Assembly: GCF_030269925.1 (NCBI RefSeq)
Contig: NC_085128.1
Location: forward strand, 13,270,501-13,334,500
DNA length: 64,000 bases
DNA from: Bombyx mori
Lineage: Eukaryota > Arthropoda > Insecta > Lepidoptera > Bombycidae
Direction of reading: 5' to 3'
Position 1 is the stretch's first letter. Each line of letters starts with the position of its first letter. The notes beneath the pieces are model-generated. The model was given only the letters and a program-made list of their open reading frames with translations, did not search any database and was not told where the DNA came from. This document shows positions 44,323 through 54,500 of this stretch, piece by piece. The translations under genes were made by a program, and so were the position numbers.

Positions 44323-44539
44323 TTAATTGGTAAGAAAAAGTCATGAAGTCAAATGTGCAAAAGCAATAAGATGAAACGTGAATTTTCAATGCAAAAGCTC
44401 AAAATGGGTCATTTGACCCGTTATGGTATGTCTAGTGTTAATATCAAAGTGTTAAACGCATTTTCTTAAAAGGTGAATATACCTATGAAACCGGAACATG
44501 TGTTCGCTTTTTTTCATATATTGACATATAAAAAACTTC

Positions 44540-44866
44540 AGAGGTGTCAAGGGACACCCGGATGGAACGAAGTTCCTTTCGATTAATTAGTGAAGGAATT
44601 GTAATTTTTTTTTAAGTTATAATAATAAATTACGGCATTATGAAGAAGAAAAAAACAATACTATGAACTAAATTACTATTGTTGAAACGCTATCTCGAGA
44701 AACGGTACTCATTACGCGGACCAATCGGATACGAGCAATGTCACGCGATAAGCGCCTACACGTTGATTGGTCAGAATGACGGTTCTAAAAAGTGTCGTGA
44801 CAACTTTTCGTAAGAATTTTTTCCGTCTAGCCCCCTTTCACAACGCGCGATAAGGAACTTCGTTCC
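44540..44866. mobile_element. Short TIR element
   Basis: GGAACGAAGTTCCTT at 44564 and its exact reverse complement ending at 44866 bound about 300 bp. A flanking hairpin GGTGTC...GACACC at 44543-44558 is also found at 60772-60790 next to a decayed copy of the left end. Related in terminal sequence to the element at 41366-41646 (both keep AGGAA.TT.C.TTC at the right end). Confidence 0.55.
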
Positions 44867-45067
44867 AAAAATCAGGAGATACCGAAATGCGAATTTCGTC
44901 ATTTATTCGTAGTACCTCAACTATCTTAGATAGCAACCCCTAATTCTTATATTTAATAATGTGCTATCGCCCTGCATTTTCACAGCCGCAACAACAATTA
45001 CGCGTAGCTTTTTGATAGTCATTACCATTCAAGTTCTCCTATTTCTTTTCAATGCGTTTTTATTTTA

Positions 45068-45509
45068 CGGGGGCGGTAGCCGTTGTATTGTGGAACAAAA
45101 TTTTAGAACTCATGTTTCAAGGTGGGTAGCAACATTTACGCTGTTGACGTCTATCTTAAGACAAGAGACAGTGCTCGTCCACTCATCTAAGCAATAAATA
45201 AAATATATGCAATAAAAGACCTACCTCTGAAAATATACACATAAGCAATTATGTATTTTTATTTATTTATTACTTAGGGCGGTGGACGAGCTCACAGCCC
45301 ACCTGGTGTTAAGTGGTTACTGGAGCCCATAGACATCTACAACGTAAATGCGCCACCCACCTTGAGACATAAGTTCTAAGGTCTCAGTATAGTTACAACG
45401 GCTGTCCCGCCCTTCAAACCGAAACGCATTACTGCTTCACGGCAGAAATAGGTAGGGGGCGGTAGTACCTACCCGCGCGGTCTCACAAGAGGTCCTACCA
45501 CCAGTAACT
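45068..45509. mobile_element. Two Bm1-type SINEs, the second with a 16-bp target duplication
   Basis: 45068-45205 is an old forward fragment. 45257-45509 is a reverse 5'-truncated body flanked by perfect ATAAGCAATTATGTAT at 45241-45256 and 45510-45525. Confidence 0.88.
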
Positions 45510-45525
45510 ATAAGCAATTATGTAT

Positions 45526-46001
45526 AATATAAAACTGTATAAATAATATATCTTAACTGGAAAGTGTTGAACGATATTGGGATACCACTTAATGTGATGG
45601 TAGATATTAATAACTATACCAAATTGTTGGTACTTGTGTATGTCTTTGCTTCTTAAGCATGTTTGCTAAACGTATAAATATTGTTTTATAACTCAATGTT
45701 ATGACGCAAAACATCCATTTGCTGCTTCTTAAATTATATAGAGGTTAGTACTGAAAACAGTAAAGGAGTTAGCAAGGTGAATACGTGATATGATCCATTT
45801 GTAATTTTTAGGTTACAAACTATTTTAATATGTCAATGACTCTGAGTACATACTTCAGGTATTTTTTTTGTTTTGGACGTAATACAGGTGACTGTATTGT
45901 GTAACGACAGTAATTTTAGGATATTGTAAATTTTAGTAAAAAGAAATTAAAGCTTTTATAGTACTGACCAAAAATAAAATTCATTTTCCTTTTTTTGCTT
46001 A
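45526..46001. other. No gene seen
   Basis: AT-rich sequence without identifiable features. Confidence 0.35.
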
Positions 46002-46345
46002 CCTATGCTAGTAACGTCGAGGGGTTATGCTAGCTTCACCGAACGTGTGAGCTCATGAGGTTAAGTCTGGGGAATTAGCTTACACTACCCCTAGCAAGGG
46101 CAGTACTTCGCTGATTCCTTTTTATTTATCACTAGCGACCCGCCCTCGCTTCGCTTCGGAAAGTGTAATTTATTATTGATTTCTCCACTATTTAATGGAT
46201 GTTATTATACATATAAACCTTCCTCTTCAATCACTCTATCTATTAAAAAAAACCGCATCAAAATCCGTTGCATAGTTTTAAAGATTTAAGCATGCATAAG
46301 GATATAGGGACAGAGAAAGCGACTTTGTTTTATACTATGTAGTGA
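46002..46345 (-). mobile_element. Jockey tail relic followed by a Helitron-like element
   Basis: 46002-46118 is a reverse, decayed jockey tail ('cctagcaagggcagtacttcg'-type block). 46132-46345 is a reverse Helitron-like element beginning CTAGCGACCCGCCCTCGCTT on the plus strand, i.e. ending ...CTAG on its own strand, the Helitron 3' terminus. Its left part has 'gcatcaaaatccgttgcata'. Confidence 0.6.
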
Positions 46346-46934
46346 AGACCAAAATTTACGAAAAGGATTATTAGGATTAGGAATTATTAGGGAAAGCAAA
46401 TTTACGATAATCTATTTTTCTTAGTCACGAAATGATTTCTCTTTTTTGTTCATACTTAGCATGATTTTTTGAAATTTTCTAGACAATTAGTTTTATTTGC
46501 CGTTACTAATGTAATCAACACTGTAAACGTGTTAATATCTTATATACTTTATTAGCATGTCCGAAGCATCCGTGACTGCGTTACAAGTTTCATACGTCCA
46601 TATGTAAATGGTATTCTTGTTACTCAAAATCACATTTATTGTCCTTGCGACAAACGTGAACACAACACTTATTAATTTTATGTTAGAATTTTGTTGATAA
46701 ACGAATGATGAAAGGTGACGCATCAACACAGAACAATAACGATACGATTGAATCCACCCGCGGTTCTGTTCAATCTATATATAACTCAAATTATGGTACT
46801 ACCACTCAACCTTGGTGCTCCTCCACGTTGTTTACTCCATAAGCATAACCATCAACAAACGGTTTATTGGTTTGCTGAGATCTCGATTCATATTAACGTA
46901 CATAGTTTCAAGTAGATATTTAGGTTCGAAACAT

Positions 46935-47011
46935 GTTTACAAAATGCTACTAAATATGTTGTTTACAAAATGCTACTAAAATCGTGTTTACGAAATGCTA
47001 ATAAAAAATTT
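46935..47011 (+). repeat. Three-unit short tandem repeat
   Basis: GTTTACAAAATGCTACTAAA recurs at 46935, 46961 and 46986 with few changes, a period near 26 bp. Confidence 0.7.
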
Positions 47012-47044
47012 TAGATTGAGAAAGTTTTTTTTTGTACTGTCTCT

Positions 47045-47541
47045 TCAGTGTGCTTGTATCTCGTGGCGTGACGATGACAAGGTCGTCATGATAATCGCCT
47101 TATCGTAGCCGCCGCTGACTACTCCCCGAATCCTGATCACGCAGGAGCCAGTCACCGTCGACGCCCTAGACACGTCCTTACGGATCCATCAGATCCAATA
47201 ACCTTTGCATTAGACGCCTTCAGCTCTAACACTAGGAGCAGGCTTAGGAACCTCGGTAACCGTACTCGTCGAACTCGACAAAGAGTTCGCCGTGCAACCT
47301 AACCCATGAATCAGCTCGCTGAGTTTCTCGCCGGATCTTCTCAGCGGGTCGCGATTCCGATCCGGTAGTAGATTCATTCGCGAAGCAGCTACTCTTGAGC
47401 TGTTAGGTCTCCTTCGGAGGCGCTCGGGTAGCTGTTAGCAAATCCCACCCCTCCTGGCTGAGTCTTTGCTCGCCCACGTGTCCTGGTGAAACTGGAAAAG
47501 CCTACGGGCCACCAGTACTCTTTCAATCATAAAAAAAAAAA
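47045..47541 (+). mobile_element. Jockey-type LINE tail (subfamily 2)
   Basis: Longer 3' end of a second jockey subfamily, recognised by 'cgtactcgtcgaactcgac', 'gttaggtctccttcggaggc' and 'gtgaaactggaaaagcctac', ending in an A-run. Same subfamily as 59073-59368 and 61133-61385. Confidence 0.75.
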
Positions 47542-47725
47542 AGATGACAAGGTTCGGGTCCTCGGGCGCAATTCACGTAAATAATAGGCAAGAGATCATA
47601 TCGATAGCTTTGTAGCGAATGACTATTATAGAACAGAAAAAATTTGACAAAAGTTTGAATTACGCTAATGATTTTTCAAGAGATTTACAATAAAGAACTC
47701 AATGGGAAATCGTTTCCAAGCTCTT

Positions 47726-47955
47726 TTTTATTGATTAGATTGGTGGACGATCTCACTGTCCACCTGGTGTGAAGTGGTTAGCGGAGCTCATAGACATCAA
47801 TGACGTAAATACCACTTTGAGACAATAGTTCTATGTTTTAGTTTTACAGTACAACGGCTGCTCCACACTTCAAACTGAAATGCATTACTGGCAGAAACAA
47901 GCAGGGTCTTGATACCTACCCTTGCGGGTTCATAAGACACCTTACCACCAGTAAG
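47726..47955 (-). mobile_element. Bm1-type SINE, diverged
   Basis: Reverse 5'-truncated body from 'tttttattgattagattggt' to 'caccttaccaccagtaa', with many substitutions and small deletions. Confidence 0.8.
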
Positions 47956-48772
47956 CTAAGCTGAAGCTGTTGTCTACATTTTAACATTATGCTAACTACC
48001 GTCTTTTTTCTATAAAAAATATTTGTTGATTTTCTTTTTTGTGTGAAATAAACAAAACGAGAGATTAAACCCCAAAAAATAATATTAATATTCTACATTC
48101 GACGTCATTAATGGATTCCTGGGATTCCTGAGATTTCCACACAAACAGAGACTCGTGTCGTTGACAGCGAAGATCTGATGGCCTTGTCATCGCGAATCAG
48201 ATCATAATTATAACGTCATAATCATAGCTCAATCCAAACAATAGATATAAATCTATTTACTTACATTAATTTTAGAGTGTATGAATCATTAATAAGATCA
48301 TTCACGTGACTGGCGACATCTCGAACGCTACGTGACAAACGTATACTCAATTTTGGCCATTATACATCCGCACTGAATTTCGGAGCAGTAATCACCCGGA
48401 TTCATGCCAGGGAATGTGAAGACCTTGGAATTGGAACACTGACGCTTTCTATGCAAATACCGTCGCATCTAGTTGTGTCCCTACAGTTGTAAGGGCGCTA
48501 CATTGATTCTTGTACGATGACTTTTTCGTCCGATTGCTAAGTTTGTGCGGGATGTGTCCAGATTCGAACGTCATTGCGAGATGTCTGCTTGGTTTCGGGT
48601 ATGTCCAATTTCGTGTTTCGTCAGAAGCGCAAATTCTTGGCTCCGAATGAATGTTACATTACAGCGTTCAAAACGTACGTGAAAGCGCAGCGTCTATAAA
48701 ATCTACATAAAATGATGTCAACGTGTCGAGCGGAACGGGTAACTGAGCGTTTCTCGGAAAACATATTTAACT
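47956..48772. other. No gene seen
   Basis: Moderately complex sequence (48100-48700) without a supported reading frame or recognised repeat. I searched it for a PKC C2-domain exon and found none. Confidence 0.35.
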
Positions 48773-49005
48773 TTTTTTTCCCTACCGCTTCATTGGTAGC
48801 TTAAGGGGTTATTCCAACTTCACGAGGACCGGTAGGTGACCTACCTACATAGGAGCAGGACAGGACAGGACATAGGAGTTCACAGGCTCAACCTGAGACA
48901 ACTGCTAACACTAGCCCTAACAAGAGCTGTGCTTCGCTGAATCTACTACCGAATAGGAATCGCGACTCACTGAGAAGATTCGGCGAGAAACTCAGTGGAT
49001 TAATC
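48773..49005 (-). mobile_element. Jockey-type LINE tail relic (subfamily 1)
   Basis: Reverse tail with T-run, 'ctaacactagccctaacaag', 'gagctgtgcttcgctgaatc' and 'ggcgagaaactcagtgg'. Contains a short CAGGA tandem at about 48864-48880. Confidence 0.7.
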
Positions 49006-50870
49006 CGACTTTATGGACTGTTTGTTAAGATTTTTTTGTGTGTGTACGTACGGCATCATGTACTCAAAAATTTATTAACAGCTAATAGCTAATAGTTGTT
49101 ATTGAATAAGTTAAGAGTACTCTTGAGATGCTTGTTTCATTCTCATCGAAACATAGCAACCGTTTTTTTCACGCCTTATATTAATTTTAACTTATCTATA
49201 ATTCACAAAAGGCAGAGAGAAGAGAAACAGAAATAGATACGGTTCGTTAATAAGCATCGCTTGGATATGCCAAGCAATAGTTTTGTAAATTTTTACAAAA
49301 CGATTGCCAATAAATCTGTTGTAATGTGGATCCGTGCAGAGTCCGTCGAACCATCTAAATAACCTAATAAATTAATTGATCTATTTTTTTCTACAAAAAC
49401 TTCCTCAAATTACATTTTTTTTATCTCATCAGTTTGTTTGTCTTTTCAAAATGAATAGCAAAGTAATAACAACGCTCGTTATGATTTTTTTGCTGAATGT
49501 GTAAGAAAAAGTGAGGAAATAAACACCGATAAAAGTAAATAATTTACATGAAAACATACTATGTGAAGACAGTTGGAATTCTGATAACGTCACGTCACGT
49601 AATTGTTTTCGGAGCTGTATTTTTTTGGGGGTCAACAAGAAATCGTGGGACTTTCGCCTACGCTACGCACAAAAGGCTACCGAAAACCTCTTGGCCAAAA
49701 AAATTTAATGTGTTATTCTGATACAAAATGCATTATTATTCATATGAAAACTATTACTAAGAATGCACTGTGCTTGCTATTCCATAAACATAGGTATGTA
49801 TCTAAATATAAAACAGAGCTTTACAAAAACACCTTTTGTCAATGATGTTCTTCATATCAAATACAGGTAAAAGGTTTTTTTGGAAAGAATGATTTAAAAA
49901 AGCTGAATATATCACTTTGCAGTAGGTAGATGAAAAGTCGTAATAAAAATCTTCTACCCTGGCTCAGCCATCGATAAGAATAGCTTGCACAGATATACAC
50001 ACGGCACGCAAACATAAATCAATAACTACTTTATTAAAACAAGGGGACTTTAATGCAGAACTATACAATTACGACTACTTTATCTAATTACAAAAAAACA
50101 TATGTGTAAAATCCGTATTCTGTATAGCATTAAATAAAGTAAGCGTTCGTCGCCTTCTTGTCTGTAATGTGTCTGCAGTTCATTGGCATAATGTCAACAC
50201 ACCGCAATTACTGTTGACCGACACGATAATATAAAAAATAAAAACAACAATACAAGTATTAACCTTTCATTATTTAAAAAATATAGCGTTACGCTGATGT
50301 AATGTACCTATAACATCATACTTTATTTATCTTAATAATTGTTTTTCCACGTGTAAATATGCTGAATCACTCTTCTTACACACATTTTCTTTTCCTTGAA
50401 TTATTATTCAGCATGTTTTTTAGTCGTGATAAAGAAGTTATTTTTGATCTCTCGGTGTAAATCATACAGGGGTGTTGTTTTGTAAATTTTTGTAGAGTTG
50501 TCAAGATTGCAATATTTCTGGCCGGTATGGGAAAAGATTTTTTCAAAACTCGAGACCTTAACATGGTGTCTCCAAATCTTGACTTTTCTATTCTATATGA
50601 CAATTTCATGATTTTTTCATTTTAAATATCATCTATATAGTCTTTAATAGAATAGGTACTGTTTCCGAAAATTCGTAAATTACCGTTTAGTATTGAGTGT
50701 TATTAGAATTCATTCGGCAGAATAGTCAAGGAATACGCTTCATGGACAACTGCAATGCTTCCTTTATTACTGAAAGTGTACGAAGTATCTTATTTAATAC
50801 CTTTAAACGAGCAATTCTTGTATATTATAATCTGAATCTCGGAAACGGCTCCAACGATTTTCATAAAATT
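49006..50870. other. No gene seen
   Basis: AT-rich. Short frames at 49429-49845 and 50376-50894 are unsupported. 50820-50890 already belongs to the repeat unit described next. Confidence 0.35.
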
Positions 50871-51465
50871 TACAGGGGATTTTGGGGGCGATAAATCGAT
50901 CTAGCTACGATTTATTTTTAGAAAATTTTGTTTGATTCGTGTTTTCAATAATAAACTCTTCCCGACATCTATTGGCGAATAATAATACTATTTTTCTTAA
51001 TTGAGGGCAACTAACCGCTTTAAAGACACAAAAAGATGGCGTTATCAAAAAAAAATGTCATCATTTAGTAAAATGTATAGGTATGCTTCAGAAATAGGTC
51101 AAAAAACGGTTGTGCCTGAGTACTATGTATTATTTTGATTGTGATGGGGCTCGAAACGAGGATGTAAAAATATAACATTAATATTTCATACAAAATATCG
51201 TATGGTATTAGATAAATTTGTTTGGTTATTTAACAAGTTTACCTTTAATATACAGGGGATTTCGGGGGCGATAAATCGATCTAGCTACGATTTATTTTCA
51301 GAAAATGTTGTTTTATTCCTATTTTCAATAATCATCTTTAACGATAATCAACTTTGACTCTTCCCGACATCTATTGGCGAATATTAATACTATTTTTCTT
51401 AATTGAGAGCAACTTTAACTGCTTTAAAGACAAAACAAGATGGCGTAATCTAAAAAAAAAAAATG
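50871..51465 (+). repeat. Direct repeat, two diverged units 380 bp apart
   Basis: TACAGGGGATTT, GGGGGCGATAAATCGATCTA, CCCGACATCTATTGGCGAAT and TTTTTCTTAATTGAG recur in order at 50871-51065 and 51251-51465. Probably two copies, or one element with internal duplication, of an unclassified dispersed repeat. Confidence 0.7.
51082..51245 (+). repeat. Left arm of an inverted repeat around a PKC exon
   Basis: The right arm, in reverse complement, is at 52510-52663. Shared blocks include TATGCTTCAGAAATAGG, GATGTAAAAATATAACATTA and GGTTATTTAACAAGTTTACC. The arms are about 160 bp and enclose about 1.26 kb containing the pseudosubstrate exon. Confidence 0.75.
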
Positions 51466-51571
51466 AGCAAAGCTCGGTCATAATCTAGTAAAGATTAAAG
51501 TATGTTTGGATTGTCAATAGTGTTTTAGATTTAGAAATGGTTACTTTACGCTTCTGTATATTGTCTTTCAG

Positions 51572-54500
51572 TGGTTTGGCGGTGGGAGCGGCGGAGAAGG
51601 CGAGGGTGTGGTGCGACGCTCCCGGGGTCGACGGATCACACAGCGCCGCGGAGCTATCAAGCATCATAAGTTAGTACTTATTGATACCTCTGTAGACCCA
51701 CTTTGTAGTATTTTACAGAGAGAGAGAGATAGACAGAGAGAGAGAGATAGACAGAGAGAGAGAGAGAGAGATAGTGAGAGAGAGATAGACAAAGACAGAG
51801 AGAGATAGTATTCTTTATTCTACACCAAAAAATAAATAAGCAATGCGATACATTAATACAAATGTATATATACATACACATACAGATAAACATACATACA
51901 TATATCCGTAAATATACATACAAATACACAATGTAATATAATAATAATTATTAAATATTTTATTGAGTTTTCCTGAGTCGTAGACATAATTAAACTACTC
52001 TTTACGGCTGACCATGTGTCCTCCGTGATCAGGAAAGCTGTAAAGTGATCGAAACTTCCAAAATAATATAATGATAATAAAAAACTCAAGATTAAACCGT
52101 AAAAGTAGTTTGTGTCGTATTTTGTAGTTTTGTCACCAAGCTTATTAGGATAAAGATTCTATCAAGACTGTCCTCAGTACTGGTGCAATGCGAGTTTATA
52201 GCTTACAACAGCATAAATATGATAAAGTTGTTTCGAAATTATACAATTGGATATTATATTGTCGTGGAAGTTGTTCGTGAAAATATACTATTGATAAGTA
52301 ACTCGAGATTACGTCGCTCATTTTTGCCCTAAGAATTACTAACTCGCATACAGAATATACAAAAATTAATTATGTACATCTTTCAATGAAAAAATACTTA
52401 AATATTCTGTAATTCCGGTTCCGTGAGATCTTTTGAATGAGATCATGAAATTTAAAAATACTTTAAAACTGTTGTCTTGGCATATGGATGAAATAGTATA
52501 TCTTTTTCCAAGGTAAACTTGTTAAATAACCAAACATCTAATACCATACGATATTTTGTATGAAATATTAATGTTATATTTTTACATCCTCGTGTCGAAC
52601 CACAACACAATCAAAATAATACGTATTAGGCACAACTGTTGTTTTGCCTATTTCTGAAGCATAAATATTTTATTTATTTAAAACTTGTAGACTAAGTTGT
52701 AAACAAGAATTCAGCGCTTAAATATAAAAACGGTTTTGCGATTGAAACATTGATTTCGTGTGGGTGGAGACATTTAAGGTGTTGGTTGGTGTTTATGCAC
52801 TTTGCGAATCACTTACAAAAAAATATGAGTCTTAGAACGCATATTTGCATCGCAGCAAAAATCTGCGGAGTGGTGATATCGATCCTTACGAGTGTACAAC
52901 ACCCACAGCTTCCTTTTTTTTCCCTACCTAATCTGATTGCCTTGAGAGGCTATTTCAGCGTAACCTTAACTAGTAGGTGAGCTCACGGGGCTCAAACCAG
53001 AGTGATGCTAGCACTGAACCTAGCAAGAGCAGTGCTTCGCAGAATCTACCACCGGATCGGAAACGCGACCCACTGAGAAGATCCGGAGAAAAACACAGTG
53101 GACTAAGCTTCCTAGTAAACGTACACACAAATGCTACACGAGAACCACGTGCTAATTAAAACAAAAAAAAAAACCACCACATGCAAATTTTATATCTGAC
53201 CTTTCCATCATAATAAAAGATACACTTGAAATATTGTAAGTCGATTTAGAAATACACGCGAAAAACAAAACACTCAACGCTGCGTAAAGCGGTCGTTATA
53301 ATAAATGCTGGCATAATTCTATTTTATGATCACGATTCGTTAAAGCGGTAATCTGTACTGAACATTAAATTTTCGCCTCGACCCACTCGAAGATAATTAT
53401 TTTTCAAATGTAAATTGAGTGCGAGATGGCACAATCAAAGTTTATGTAAACACGATGTTTTATTATAACGCGTGATGTGATTTTGATCGTCTCTGATCGT
53501 TTCTGACATATTCTGTTGAACCACAAAGTCGCGGGTCGTTTCCCAGTCGAAATCAATAACTTTGTGAAACATATTTGATACTGGTTTTCGCTCTGTAGCT
53601 TCGCACGTTTGTGCTGAGGCTTATATCGCGTGGGCTACACTTACTTATATTACGTGGGTGGTGACCCGTGCTGAAGCCTATAATGTTTTCCAGGGCTCAT
53701 AGGTCCTTGTTGAATTTCAACAATATGGAGTGAAAACGTAATGAACAGAGCTACTTTTGTATTTTTAATTAATGTGGATGAATATAGATTGTTATCATGT
53801 GGCTTGTTTTGGACATCGATGGTTCTAATCGAATGTTTCGAGTTTATACCCATAGCTAACATGTTAGTGAATTAAAAGGTAATTCGATAGAGGTACATAT
53901 TCAATAAGCTTATTTTTATTCTATTGAACTGAAACGTGAAACAGCGTCGAGAATCGATGGTAAGGTTGTTTCCATCTGAAGTTACCCAGGAAGGTTATTT
54001 AATTTTTTGTATGTTTGCAATCTGTTTACAATATTGGAGGAATTATCAAGTAAAAAAAAATATTATTTCTATCTTAATGATATACGATATTGTACTTTTT
54101 GTATACTGCTTTAATTCTTGGTGCAGTCTTGGGCAAAGCATGATCATTAATTGCATGTATCCGAAATATTCCGAACGGCTCTGAATAGACTTTTGATACT
54201 TACTTTTTATAAGCTACCTTCGAACGATTCTCCATATATATATTGTGAACCTTGAATACGATACGTTCCTTTAAATACGTTTAATGTATTAAGAATCGCT
54301 TACTGCAGAATATTCAAATTTCAAATTCTATTCCAAATATGTTAAACGCGTTTAAAACTAACTACTTTTACGGTTTAATCTCGCATATATTCGTGGCTAA
54401 TTTAATTATTAATTAACGAAACGACAACCAAAACGGAAGAAAAACATACAAAATTATAGAACATTTCTGAAATATTCCTATATTTTTGGTAGATATATTA

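Noticed and set aside
46935..47011. CRISPR-like array
   Set aside because: Three short, diverging units with almost no spacers in an animal genome; a plain tandem repeat.
51608..51808. 66-codon frame ending in [12 protein letters not shown]
   Set aside because: The first part is the PKC pseudosubstrate exon; the rest is intron and GA microsatellite.
53936..54184. 82-codon hydrophobic frame as a membrane protein
   Set aside because: Typical of AT-rich intron translation; no supporting context.
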